Positions 8,580 through 17,020 of a DNA stretch of 64,000 nt are shown here, in pieces (the stretch's first letter is position 1; every line of letters starts with the position of its first letter). The stretch is taken from NCBI RefSeq assembly GCF_026625765.1, contig NZ_CP113062.1, positions 2,666,001-2,730,000 on the forward strand, read 5' to 3'. The stretch comes from Frigoribacterium sp. SL97 (GTDB lineage: Bacteria; Actinomycetota; Actinomycetes; Actinomycetales; Microbacteriaceae). The notes beneath the pieces are model-generated. The model was not told where the DNA came from and ran no database searches. It saw nothing but the letters and a program-made list of their open reading frames with translations. The translations under genes and the position numbers were made by a program.

Positions 8580-9176
8580 GTGACCGACACGACGTCGGGT
8601 GACGGCCGGGGCCCCGGCGGCTCGACCGTCGGCCCCGGTGGCCAGGCCCTGACCCCGAAGGGCGAGACCAGGAGGCGCGCGCTGCTCGACGGCGTCCTGG
8701 CCGTCCTCGAGGCGGGCGGCCCCTCGGCCGTGACGCACCGCGCGGTCGCCCGCGCGGCCGGCGTCCCGGTCTCGGCGGCCACGTACTACTTCGCCGGACG
8801 CGACGACCTGCTGCGGGCGGCGCTGCGCCACGCGACCACGGACTGGGTGCGGTCGTTCGACCGCCTCGAGCGCGCCTCCTTGGCCGACCTGGCCGAGACG
8901 CTCGTCCGGTACGCGATCACCGAGCGCGGGTCGGCCCGGGCGCAGTACGAGCTGCTGTTCACCGCCATGCGGGACGAGTCGCTGCGCGAGGACGCGGACC
9001 TCTGGTACTCGTCGCTCGAACACGTGCTGAGGCGGACCGGCGTGCCGAGCGAGCGGCTCGACGTCGTGGCCCTCGCCGTCGACGGCCTGATCGTCCGCAT
9101 GCTCTGGCGCGGCGAGCCCGGCACCGTCGACGCGACCGAACGCATGTTGCGGGAGATCGTCGGCCCGCTGCCCTGA
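8580..9176 (+). CDS. TetR-family transcriptional regulator
   Basis: 198-residue regulator with an N-terminal helix-turn-helix around residues 25-70 (TRRRALLDGVLAVLEAGG, VARAAGVPVSAATYYFAGRD) and a ligand-binding C-terminal half. The GTG start at 8580 lies 4 bases after the SMR stop. Likely represses the efflux operon until an inducer binds; this is inferred from position. An AGGAGGCGCG word occurs inside the gene at 8670-8679. It is convergent with the GNAT gene, 3 bases apart. Confidence 0.88.
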   Translation: MTDTTSGDGRGPGGSTVGPGGQALTPKGETRRRALLDGVLAVLEAGGPSAVTHRAVARAAGVPVSAATYYFAGRDDLLRAALRHATTDWVRSFDRLERASLADLAETLVRYAITERGSARAQYELLFTAMRDESLREDADLWYSSLEHVLRRTGVPSERLDVVALAVDGLIVRMLWRGEPGTVDATERMLREIVGPLP

Positions 9177-9179
9177 GGT

Positions 9180-9773
9180 TCAGGCGCGGCGGCGCTTCTT
9201 GAGCGACTTCTGCATCGTGATCGTGCCGAGCCAGCGGCCGAACTTGAAGCCGACCCGGCCCATGCGACCGACCTCGGTGAAGCCGAGGCGCTCGTGCAGG
9301 CCGATCGACGCCTCGGCGTTCTTGTCGGCGATCACGGCGATCATCTCGCGGATGCCCGCGTCCCGGCAGGCCTCGACGAGCGCCTCGAGCAGGGCACGGC
9401 CGAGGCCCTTGCCGGTCGAGGCGGCCCGCAGGTAGATCGAGCTCTCGACGGTGTAGCGGTAGGCCGCCTTGCCGCCCCACGGGGTCGCGAGCGCATAGCC
9501 GAGGGCCTCGCCGGACGGGTTCACCGCGACGAGGAACGGCATGCCGAGCGTCGTGACGAAGGCGAACTTGCGGCGCCACTCGGCGAGGGTCATCGCGTCC
9601 TCGTCGAAGGTGACGGACGAGTTCGCCACGTAGTGGTTGTAGATCTCCTGGACGTAGGGCAGGTCGGCGGGCGTCGCGGGTCGGATCTCGAACGTGAAGC
9701 CGGGCTCGACCGGGGCCGGGGGGCGGAGGGCTCGGGGAAGCCGACGCCGGGGCTGGTATTCCTCTTCGAGCAC
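9180..9773 (-). CDS. GNAT N-acetyltransferase, phosphinothricin acetyltransferase-like
   Basis: 197-residue acetyl-CoA-dependent transferase. IRPATPADLPYVQEIYNHYV opens the domain at about residue 30, and STGKGLGRALLEALVEACRDAG carries the acetyl-CoA loop. EASIGLHERLGFTEVGRM resembles the C-terminal region of Pat/Bar-type enzymes that acetylate phosphinothricin or methionine sulfoximine. About 28 N-terminal residues precede the domain. The substrate is inferred only from family resemblance. Confidence 0.85.
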   Translation of the reverse strand: MLEEEYQPRRRLPRALRPPAPVEPGFTFEIRPATPADLPYVQEIYNHYVANSSVTFDEDAMTLAEWRRKFAFVTTLGMPFLVAVNPSGEALGYALATPWGGKAAYRYTVESSIYLRAASTGKGLGRALLEALVEACRDAGIREMIAVIADKNAEASIGLHERLGFTEVGRMGRVGFKFGRWLGTITMQKSLKKRRRA

Positions 9774-9805
9774 GGGATCACTCTGCCACGCCGGGTGCGG
9801 GACCG

Positions 9806-10510
9806 TCAGACGGCGGGCGGGAGCGTCCAGTCGACGGGGTCGCCGCCCTGGGCGACGAGCAGCTCGTTCGCCCGGCTGAACGGCCGCGAGCCGAAGAATC
9901 CGCGCGACGCCGACAGCGGGCTCGGGTGCGGCGACTCGATCGAGGGGACGTCGCCGAGCATCGGCTTGAGCGCCGACGCGTCACGGCCCCAGAGGATGGC
10001 CACGAGGGGCCCTCCCCGCGCCGCGAGCACCTCGATCGCGCGCTGGGTGACCGGCTCCCAGCCCTTGCCGCGGTGCGACGCCGTCTCGCCCGGACGCACC
10101 GTGAGCACCCGGTTGAGCAGCAGCACGCCGTGGCGCGACCACGAGGTCAGGTCACCGTGCTCGACGACGGGGACGCCGAGGTCGTCGTGCAGCTCGCGAT
10201 AGATGTTCGCGAGGCTGCGCGGCACCGGGCGCACGTGCGGGTCGACCGCGAACGACAGCCCGATCGGGTGGCCGGGCGTCGGGTAGGGGTCCTGACCGAC
10301 GATCAGGACGCGCACCTCGTCGAGCGGCTGTCGGAAGGCGCGCAGCACGTCCTCGCCGGCGGGCAGGTAACCGCGCCCCGCGCGCACCTCGGCTCGCAGG
10401 TACTCGCCCATGTCGGTGATGCGGTCGGCCACGGGTTCGAGCGCGGTCGCCCACGAGGGGTCGATCTGCTCCGAGAGCGGTCGACGGTGATCGTGCGCCT
10501 CGACGGTCAC
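9806..10510 (-). CDS. ung: Uracil-DNA glycosylase, family 1
   Basis: Removes uracil from DNA as the first step of base-excision repair. The 234-residue protein has the catalytic motif GQDPYPTPGH (Asp74) and the minor-groove loop HPSPLSASRGFFGSRPFSRAN region with His195, both diagnostic of Ung. The GTG start at 10510 overlaps the stop of the upstream S51-family gene by 4 bases, so the longer upstream open frame is not used. It is the last gene of a three-gene minus-strand run. Confidence 0.95.
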   Translation of the reverse strand: MTVEAHDHRRPLSEQIDPSWATALEPVADRITDMGEYLRAEVRAGRGYLPAGEDVLRAFRQPLDEVRVLIVGQDPYPTPGHPIGLSFAVDPHVRPVPRSLANIYRELHDDLGVPVVEHGDLTSWSRHGVLLLNRVLTVRPGETASHRGKGWEPVTQRAIEVLAARGGPLVAILWGRDASALKPMLGDVPSIESPHPSPLSASRGFFGSRPFSRANELLVAQGGDPVDWTLPPAV

Positions 10511-11250
10511 TCGACCCCGAGCGTGCCGACCGAGACGCCGACGATCTCGCCGCCGTCGTCGAGCTGCGGTTCGACCCGCCAGACGCTGCCGGTGCCGAGC
10601 ACCGCGAGGGCGCCCTCGCCGACGACCAGGGCGGTGTTCTCGTCGATGGCGACGCCACCACGGACGAGTCCCGCCTCGGTGGCGGCGATGAGCCTGGTCA
10701 GGGTGCCCCACTGGGCGGCGTGCACGTCGATGGCGAGGTCGACGAGGCCGAGGCCGTCGGCGAGGGTGACCTCGTCGAGGTCTTCTGCCGCGTCCTCGGG
10801 GCAGACCGGGACGTCGCCGATCAACCAGCCGCCGAGCACGGCGCGGTCCGCGGCGATCATGGCGCCGGCCGAGAAACCGAGGTAGGGCAGCCCGTCGGCC
10901 ACCAGGAGGCGCACCTGGTCGATCAACGGAGCGACCGCGTCGAGGTAGGCGGGGGTGAGCCCACCCGCCACGAGCAGGCCGTCGACGTCGCTCAGCACGC
11001 GGGTGTCGAACTCGTCCCCGGCGGAGACGATGGTCGTGAGGGCCTCACAGCGCCCCCCGGCGGCCAGCATGGCGGGGTAGCCGTCACGGAACTCGGCGGA
11101 CGGCGAGTCGTCGGCCACGACGATCAGCACGGCGATGCGCGGCACGCTCCGACCGACGGCGGCACCGCGGACGGCGGCCTCGGCGACGAAGAGGTCGTAC
11201 AGCTCGGTGTCGTCGGGCGACCAGCCGCCGCCCACCAGGTGGATGCTCAC
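10507..11250 (-). CDS. Peptidase S51 / cyanophycinase-like (class I glutamine amidotransferase fold)
   Basis: 247-residue protein with the nucleophile elbow GFSAGAM (Ser127), as in peptidase E and cyanophycinases, and VDGLLVAGGLTPAYLDAV just before it. The length suits the S51 family. Neighbour overlaps (GTGA on both sides) tie it translationally to the phosphoribosyltransferase upstream and ung downstream. Its substrate, probably an Asp-containing peptide, cannot be deduced. Confidence 0.8.
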   Translation of the reverse strand: MSIHLVGGGWSPDDTELYDLFVAEAAVRGAAVGRSVPRIAVLIVVADDSPSAEFRDGYPAMLAAGGRCEALTTIVSAGDEFDTRVLSDVDGLLVAGGLTPAYLDAVAPLIDQVRLLVADGLPYLGFSAGAMIAADRAVLGGWLIGDVPVCPEDAAEDLDEVTLADGLGLVDLAIDVHAAQWGTLTRLIAATEAGLVRGGVAIDENTALVVGEGALAVLGTGSVWRVEPQLDDGGEIVGVSVGTLGVE

Positions 11251-11795
11251 TCGCCCGCCCCCGCTCCGACCTCACGCGTGACGGGCGGCAGTGCGCTCCA
11301 CGGGAAGGTGATCCACTGGTCGGTGCGCTTCCAGACGAAGTCGGGTTCGAGCACGGTGCGGGGCTTGCTGTAGAGGCAGACCGTGCGGACCTCGGAGGCC
11401 ACCTCGGCGAGCAGGTCGCGCACGAGCACGAGGGTGCGCCCCGAGTCGGACACGTCGTCGACGACGAGGACCTTCTTGCCCTCGAGCGACGGGGCGTCGA
11501 GGGTCGGGGGCAGCAGCACGGGCTCGGGCAGCCGCTCGTCGATGCCCGTGTAGAACTCGACGTTGATCGAACCGCACATCTTGGTGTCGAGCGCGTAGGC
11601 CACGGCACCGGCGAGCACGAGCCCCCCGCGGGCGACGGCGACGATCACGTCGGGCGTGAACCCCGCCTGGACGACGTCGGAGGCCAGGTGGCGAGCGGCC
11701 TCACCGAACTCGAGCCAGCCCAGCACCTCCCGCTCGGGAGCCTCGACCTCGGGTCGTGCGGGGGCGGCCTGGCTGTCGTCGGGTGGGGTGACCAT
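11247..11795 (-). CDS. Phosphoribosyltransferase-domain protein
   Basis: 182-residue type I phosphoribosyltransferase fold. The PRPP-binding motif KKVLVVDDVSDSGRTLVLV is clear and VARGGLVLAGAVAYAL forms the PPi loop. The ATG at 11795 (MVTPPDDSQ) is preferred; a longer form from 11849 would add 18 poorly conserved residues. The family resembles xanthine/hypoxanthine PRTs and PRTase-like regulators, so it may act in purine salvage. The end overlaps the S51-family start by 4 bases. Confidence 0.82.
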   Translation of the reverse strand: MVTPPDDSQAAPARPEVEAPEREVLGWLEFGEAARHLASDVVQAGFTPDVIVAVARGGLVLAGAVAYALDTKMCGSINVEFYTGIDERLPEPVLLPPTLDAPSLEGKKVLVVDDVSDSGRTLVLVRDLLAEVASEVRTVCLYSKPRTVLEPDFVWKRTDQWITFPWSALPPVTREVGAGAGE

Positions 11796-11829
11796 GCCGA
11801 CAACCGTAACGCGCGCAGGGCTCCCCGCG

Positions 11830-12603
11830 TCACGCCGGGACCCAGGCACCCCCGGGAGGCGCGAAGACCGTGTCGACGCCGTCGGACCACAGCAGTGAGT
11901 CGGGCTCGCGGTCGGTGACGCCCGGCAGGCCGCCGTCGGCGACGAGCTCGTCGTCGAGGTCGACCAGCTCGGCCCGGCGCAGCGACCAGGTGTCGTGCCG
12001 GTTCGGCCAGTACCGGGTGCGCCCGCCGCGGGCGACGTGCATGCCCCAGCGGGCGGTGAGGAACTCGGCGAGCGGGTCGCCGTCGACCACCTCGTCGGTG
12101 GGACGGACGGACAGCCGCGACGACGGGTTCGTCCCCGGCCCGAGCCGGGTGCTGCGGTACGTCACGACCCCGTCGACCCGGGACTCGCGCATCGACGCCC
12201 AGCGATACGGCAGACCGAGGCCCACGTTCGCCGCGAGCACCGAGACGAGGCGCTGCGCCTCGAGGGTGCGGAACACCACGCCGCGTCGGCCCAGGGCATC
12301 GACCGAGTACAGCCGCACGTTCGTCTCGAGGAAGTCCCCGGCCCAGGGCACCGCGGGCAGCGGCCCGAAGGCGCTGCCCGTCAGCTTGAACGGGATGAGC
12401 CCGACCCAGGTCGACCCGTCGAACACGTCGGGCCGCGTGCCGGGCGGCAGCAGCGGGGCGACGCGATCGGGCTCGACCCGCCAGTGCGCGAAGGCCAGGC
12501 CGCCCCAGTGCTGTCGGATGAACGCGGGGCGGAGCAACGGAGGCGCGGTGCGGGACACCGGATCGGCGTCGGCCCCCGGCATGGTCTGGTCCATGTGGCC
12601 CAC
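11830..12603 (-). CDS. YqjF family protein (DUF2071)
   Basis: 257-residue member of the DUF2071/YqjF family, recognised from IRQHWGGLAFAHWRVEPDRV, the TWVGLIPFKLTG segment and the long beta-rich body. No catalytic role is established for this family. It stands alone between the phosphoribosyltransferase and the photolyase-like gene, both on the same strand. Confidence 0.82.
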   Translation of the reverse strand: MGHMDQTMPGADADPVSRTAPPLLRPAFIRQHWGGLAFAHWRVEPDRVAPLLPPGTRPDVFDGSTWVGLIPFKLTGSAFGPLPAVPWAGDFLETNVRLYSVDALGRRGVVFRTLEAQRLVSVLAANVGLGLPYRWASMRESRVDGVVTYRSTRLGPGTNPSSRLSVRPTDEVVDGDPLAEFLTARWGMHVARGGRTRYWPNRHDTWSLRRAELVDLDDELVADGGLPGVTDREPDSLLWSDGVDTVFAPPGGAWVPA

Positions 12604-12673
12604 GGTACGGGCGACCGCCTGGGCGGTCCACAGCCTCGGACGAGCTGCCGCCCCCGGCCCTCCCCGGGCCGCC

Positions 12674-13870
12674 TCAGAGCTGGCGGACGAGTTCGGGGAT
12701 GCGACCGCGGAACGGGAAGAAGCCCCGGGAGGCGGACGGCCACGCCTCGCCGTCCCACCGCCGCCGGACGGTGACGAGGTCGATCCCCTCGGCAGAGAGG
12801 GCTCCGCGCACGGACGTCAGTCGCTCCTGGACGGGACCGACCGGGGCGTACGGCGTCACCACCGTGTCGAGCCCCTCGGACCGCGCCCACTCGACGACGG
12901 CGGCGGGCCGTGCGTCGGTGGGCGTCCGGGCGGGCCGACCGTCGGCGTCCCGCGTCCGTGTCGCCGCGTCGTCCCGAGCGCCCGTCGTGAAGGCCACGAC
13001 GGCGGCGGAGGCGCCCTGTGGGGACCGGCCTCCGGGGTCGGCGGAGACGGCCACGGCCGACAGCCGCGCGACGAGACCGGGGCGTTCGGCGAGCAGGCTC
13101 TCGGGCTCGAGGTCCTCCTCGTGGAGCAGCAGCCCGACCCGCCCATACGGGGAGCCGACGACGTCGGCGGCCTCGACGGGCGTCCGTGGCGGCAACGGCT
13201 CCTCGTCGAGGGCCCTGGCCGTGGTGGCGAGACCCTCGGGCGAGAAGCGCCCGTCGGTGAAGCGCGAGATGTTCGAGGCCGTCGCGAGGTAGGTCTTGCC
13301 GGCGGTCTGCAGGCCCGCCACCCAGCGCCAGGACAGGGTGTTCGAGGCCGCGTCCCCGTCGAGCAGGTGGCGGTGGAAGAAGTCGGCGCCCAGGTGCCAC
13401 GGAAGGCCGAGGGTGAAGATCCAGATGCTGGCGAACCACATGCGCGTGTGGTTGTGGAGGTACCCGGTGTCGACGAGCTCGCGCACCCAGGCGTCCATCG
13501 CGTCGATGCCGGTGCGGCCGGCGACCGCCTCGTCGTACCCCGCGGGGACGCCGGCGTCGACGGCGCGGTCGACGTCCCGTCGGTACCGCCGCCACACCTC
13601 GGGGTTCTGCTCCAGCCAGCCCTTCCAGTAGGTGCGCCAGAACACCTCCTGCACGAACTTCTCCGCCGCACCGAGCGTGTGACGCTCGAGGACTGCGCCG
13701 ACGACCTCGCGTTCCGTCACGAGACGGTGGCGGAGGTACGGCGACAGCCCCGAGACGGTGCGGCGTGACACCCCGAGGTCGTGGTTCCGGTCACGGGCGT
13801 AGGCGGAGCCGGCGAGGGGGAGGAACTCGTCGAGGGCCTCGAGGCCGGCGACTCTGGTCGGGACGATCAC
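12674..13870 (-). CDS. Cryptochrome/photolyase-like FAD-binding protein with reversed domain order
   Basis: 398 residues from the GTG at 13870. The N-terminal part (about residues 20-235) is the photolyase FAD-binding helical domain: EKFVQEVFWRTYWKGWLE, then TGYLHNHTRMWFASIWIF, LLDGDAASNTLSWRWVAG and KTYLATASNISRF. In ordinary photolyases this domain comes second. Here the alpha/beta part follows it: GRVGLLLHEEDLEPESLL and AVVEWARSEGLDTVVTPYAP look like the antenna-type domain that usually comes first. The product is probably a light-sensing or DNA-repair flavoprotein. A longer frame upstream would run into the glycosyltransferase gene and is rejected. Confidence 0.78.
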   Translation of the reverse strand: MIVPTRVAGLEALDEFLPLAGSAYARDRNHDLGVSRRTVSGLSPYLRHRLVTEREVVGAVLERHTLGAAEKFVQEVFWRTYWKGWLEQNPEVWRRYRRDVDRAVDAGVPAGYDEAVAGRTGIDAMDAWVRELVDTGYLHNHTRMWFASIWIFTLGLPWHLGADFFHRHLLDGDAASNTLSWRWVAGLQTAGKTYLATASNISRFTDGRFSPEGLATTARALDEEPLPPRTPVEAADVVGSPYGRVGLLLHEEDLEPESLLAERPGLVARLSAVAVSADPGGRSPQGASAAVVAFTTGARDDAATRTRDADGRPARTPTDARPAAVVEWARSEGLDTVVTPYAPVGPVQERLTSVRGALSAEGIDLVTVRRRWDGEAWPSASRGFFPFRGRIPELVRQL

Positions 13871-13932
13871 ACGTCCATCTTGCGACCCCGGACCCGTGGG
13901 GGCCCGGGGAACGCCGTCGCGACCAGGAGACG

Positions 13933-14925
13933 TCAGTGGCGGACGGTGGCCGAACGCAGCGGTTCGAGCTGGTCGATCGGCAGACCGACGTGCGTTCCGC
14001 GCAGCAGCCCGAGCAGGCGACCGGCCACGAGACCGACGGCCGCGGCGGCCAGCACCGCCGTGCCCCTCCGACGACCGACGAACGAACGCCACGCGCCCGA
14101 GGCCAGGCGAGCGGCCGTGACGCCCGGGACGACGGCGGTGTCGGCTTCTCCCCCGAGGGAGCGTCGCAGCGCGGTCTGGGTGACGCCGCGGTCCACGGCG
14201 GCGCCGACGACCGAGCTCCGGCGCGTCCGCGAGGGACGCACGGTGCGCGAGACCCTGGCCGACGAGGTCGACACGACCCGCGCCTCCGGCTCGTCCGCGG
14301 CGAGGCGCAGGCACAGCTCGACGAACTCGGCGCCGCGGGGCACGCCCTCACGGGCGTCGACACCGCTGGCCAGGCCACCGACCTGCAGCAGGTCCCATCG
14401 TCGGAAGGCCACGGTCGCTCCCGCCACGTCGTCGAAGCCGACGAGGCCGTCGGGTCGCGTACGGGGCGTGCAGTCGACGGCCCAGAGCAGGTCGTCGGGC
14501 AGGGCGGACGAGGCCGCACCGGGCCAGGTCGGTTCGGTCCGTCCCACGACCGCGATGACGTCGACCTGGTCGAACGGGGCGGCGAGCGCCCGGGCCCAGC
14601 CGGCGTGGGCGACGCAGTCCGCGTCGAGGAACGCGACGACGTCGCCGCGTGCCGACTCGATGCCGGTGTCGCGGCTGCCGGCGAGCCCCGGGGTGCGGGT
14701 GTTGTCGACGACGAGCAGGTCGTCGTACCGGTGGCGCAGGTGGTCGCGGAGTCGCGGTGCCCGATCGACGACCACGAGGACGTCGTGCACGTCGCCGTCG
14801 CGGAGGACGGAGTCGAGCGCGGCCGTCAGGCCGTCGAAGGGGGTGGATTCGTCGGCGCAGACGACGACGCTGACGCGGGGGGCCGGGGGGACGGAGGGCA
14901 GGGAGGTGCGGACGCGGAGGGTCAC
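13933..14925 (-). CDS. Family 2 glycosyltransferase, membrane-anchored
   Basis: 330 residues. The GT-A fold begins at APRVSVVVCADES, and DVVAFLDADCVAHAGWARAL carries the metal/nucleotide-binding DxD-type motif (DAD). A hydrophobic segment near the C-terminus (LAAAAVGLVAGRLLGLL) suggests membrane attachment. The GTG at 14925 has AGAGGAA five bases upstream. It is an isolated gene with an unusually long repeat-rich upstream region, so regulation may be complex. The sugar and acceptor are unknown. Confidence 0.8.
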   Translation of the reverse strand: MTLRVRTSLPSVPPAPRVSVVVCADESTPFDGLTAALDSVLRDGDVHDVLVVVDRAPRLRDHLRHRYDDLLVVDNTRTPGLAGSRDTGIESARGDVVAFLDADCVAHAGWARALAAPFDQVDVIAVVGRTEPTWPGAASSALPDDLLWAVDCTPRTRPDGLVGFDDVAGATVAFRRWDLLQVGGLASGVDAREGVPRGAEFVELCLRLAADEPEARVVSTSSARVSRTVRPSRTRRSSVVGAAVDRGVTQTALRRSLGGEADTAVVPGVTAARLASGAWRSFVGRRRGTAVLAAAAVGLVAGRLLGLLRGTHVGLPIDQLEPLRSATVRH

Positions 14926-15482
14926 GGGGGTTCCTCTGGGTTCGTCGACGGTCGCCGTCGCGCCGCAGGGCGTCGCGTTCGGGTGGCGACCCTCGTCGGA
15001 GGGTGCGTTCGGGTGGCGTCGTCGGGAGGGGTGGCCCGACGTCGTCGGCCGGCGGTCGATTCGGGCGACCACGGCAGAGGCACGTCCCGGATTCGGGTTC
15101 GGGACGTCCTGACCTCCACAACGGTACGGGTCCCTCCTGGGAAGACGAAGAACGAGGGGGTCCCCCGTTCGAGGGGGCCTCGTCCGGGTGACGTCCGGGT
15201 GGCGCCCGGGTGGGGGCCGGTCCGCGTCCGCTCCCCCCGGGTGAGGCTCGCCGTCCCACGCGGTTCTGCGGCCCTCCGGGCCCCGGACGGCAGGAGGCGC
15301 GGGCACCGTCGGCGACGTCCCCCCGGTCGCCGGGCGGGTCGTCCCCCGCCGGAACCACCCGCTGGTGACCCGTGTGACGCGTCGTCCGCCCACCCGTCGC
15401 GCGGTCCGCCCACCCGGTCGTCGCTCCCCCGCGCGCCGGTAGGGTCGGGGCCTGACCCGCCACCACGAGAGGACGTCGACCA
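14926..15482. other. 557-base divergent intergenic region with direct repeats and hairpins
   Basis: No gene can be supported here. GCGTTCGGGTGGCG is repeated exactly at 14975-14988 and 15005-15018, a 30-base period. A hairpin-forming stretch lies at 15150-15170 (arms GAACGAGGGG and CCCCGTTC, one bulge). AGGAGGCGCGGG occurs at 15292-15303. The divergent promoters of the glycosyltransferase and the 15483 gene must lie here, but I cannot fix them. Confidence 0.6.
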
Positions 15483-16073
15483 GTGCCCCACGGACCGGGA
15501 ACGCGCCGTCGCGCGGAACGCACGGCGCTCGAGCGCGCGGTCGACGAAGGCCTGTTGATCGTCCGGGCGGCCCTGGTGGTGGCCGTCACGAACCAGATCA
15601 TCCGCCGTGCCCTGCAGGAGCGCCTCCCGTTCGACGAGGACGTCGCGACGCGGGTCACCCGCGACGAGATCGACCGCCTGACGGCCGAGCAGACGTCGGC
15701 CGCGGTGCGCGTCCGCAGACTGCGTCGGATGACCGGGCGGTCGTACGGTCAGTCCCGTCACCAGTTCGACTACCGTCCCGAGGACGCCGACGCCCTGAAG
15801 CTCCGCGAGGCCGCGTCGAAGGGCGTGGCCCGGGCGCTGGCCGCCCGCCGGGAGGACGACGACTTCGTGGCCGAGGTCGTCGCGGACGCCCGGTCGCGAG
15901 CGTGGGACGACGTCGGGCAGACGGTCGTCGACCGGCTCGGCTGGGCCGCGCGCCCGGCCGACGACTACGACGACGGGCGCCACGAGCGCCTGCGCGACCT
16001 CGTCGAGGGCGACCTCGCGGCCCTGCGCGAGAGCCGCACGGACGGCGGGGCCGGCTCGGTCAGTCCTTCTTGA
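15483..16073 (+). CDS. Conserved hypothetical protein
   Basis: 196 residues, very charged and rich in Arg, Asp and Ala, predicted mostly helical and cytoplasmic; no family recognised. GTG at 15483 has AGAGGAC about nine bases upstream. Codon use is like the neighbours, which supports a real gene. Its last 14 bases overlap the end of the convergent SDR gene. Confidence 0.6.
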   Translation: MPHGPGTRRRAERTALERAVDEGLLIVRAALVVAVTNQIIRRALQERLPFDEDVATRVTRDEIDRLTAEQTSAAVRVRRLRRMTGRSYGQSRHQFDYRPEDADALKLREAASKGVARALAARREDDDFVAEVVADARSRAWDDVGQTVVDRLGWAARPADDYDDGRHERLRDLVEGDLAALRESRTDGGAGSVSPS

Positions 16074-16836
16074 CCCTCAGCTCGCCCTTGGCCACCTTGT
16101 ACGTCGCCGCCTGAGCCACGGGCTTGATGGTCACCAGGTCGAGGTTGACGTGGGCCGGCAGCTCGACCGAGTGCACGATCGACTCGGCCACGTCGTCAGC
16201 CGTCAACGGCGACTCGACGTCGCGGTAGACCGCGTCGGCGCGGTCCTGGTCGCCGCCGAAGCGCACGAGCGAGAACTCCTCGGTGTGCACCATGCCCGGC
16301 GCGATCTCGATCACCCGGATCGGCTCCCCGGCCAGCTCGAGCCGCAGCACGGCCACGAGGGCGTGCTCGGCGAACTTCGAGGCGTTGTAGCCACCGCCGT
16401 TCTCGTAGGCGACGTGACCGGCGATCGACGTGACGGTCACGATGTCGGCGCCCCGCGCCTCCTCGGCTCCGCGGCGGAGCGACGGCAGCAAGGCGGTGAC
16501 CGCGCGCTTGGTGCCCAGGACGTTGACGTCGAACATGCGCTGCCAGTCGTCGATCGAGCCGTTCTCGACGCTGTCGAGTCCGAACGCCCCACCCGCGTTG
16601 TTGACCAGGGCGTGCAACGGTCCGGTCTCCTCGACGTGGGCCCGCAGGGCGGCCACGTCGTCGTCGCTGGTGAGGTCGGCCCGGAACCAGGCCGCCCCCG
16701 TCTCGTCGGCGAGCGCCCGGAGGCGGTCCTCGCGTCGCGCGACGGCCAGGACCTCCCAGCCGCGGGAGCGGAACGACCGCACCGTCGCCGCTCCGATGCC
16801 CGAGCTCGCTCCCGTCACCACGACCCGCTTCGCCAC
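16060..16836 (-). CDS. SDR family oxidoreductase
   Basis: 258-residue classical short-chain dehydrogenase. The cofactor loop TGASSGIGAATV, NNAGG, and the catalytic Ser/Tyr/Lys set (VTSIAGH, then YNASKFAEHALV) are all present; the order and length fit YdfG-like 3-hydroxy-acid/serine dehydrogenases that use NADP. GTG at 16836 follows AGGAGG at ideal spacing. Divergent from metY. Confidence 0.88.
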   Translation of the reverse strand: MAKRVVVTGASSGIGAATVRSFRSRGWEVLAVARREDRLRALADETGAAWFRADLTSDDDVAALRAHVEETGPLHALVNNAGGAFGLDSVENGSIDDWQRMFDVNVLGTKRAVTALLPSLRRGAEEARGADIVTVTSIAGHVAYENGGGYNASKFAEHALVAVLRLELAGEPIRVIEIAPGMVHTEEFSLVRFGGDQDRADAVYRDVESPLTADDVAESIVHSVELPAHVNLDLVTIKPVAQAATYKVAKGELRVKKD

Positions 16837-16933
16837 GTCTGCCTCCTGTTGCCTCGTTCGTGGTCGGCGCCCGCTGCAGGCGCACCGCCCCACGCTAGCG
16901 GCCCCGTTACGTCCCGTGTCCGGCATCGTGGAC

Positions 16934-16987
16934 GGTCGGGGGCACGGTCCGTACCGTGGCTGTCACCGCAGACCCCCGCCGACGACC
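16934..16987 (+). promoter_or_regulatory. Possible structured leader of metY
   Basis: GGTCGGGGG (16934-16942) can pair with CCCCC and GACC downstream (16973-16987). Inside lie the hairpin CACGGT-CCGT-ACCGTG (16943-16958) and a weaker CTG...CAG stem. The arrangement looks like a three-way junction ahead of metY, about 20 bases upstream of its ribosome-binding site. It does not match any SAM or SAH riboswitch core that I know. Confidence 0.3.
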
Positions 16988-17020
16988 CCGGCCCACGCAC
17001 CCCGACCGCAGGAGCACACC

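Noticed and set aside
16837..17020. SAM-type riboswitch ahead of metY
   Set aside because: The stems can be drawn, but none of the conserved SAM-I, SAM-II, SAM-IV or SAH core bases was recognised, so only an unnamed structured leader is reported.
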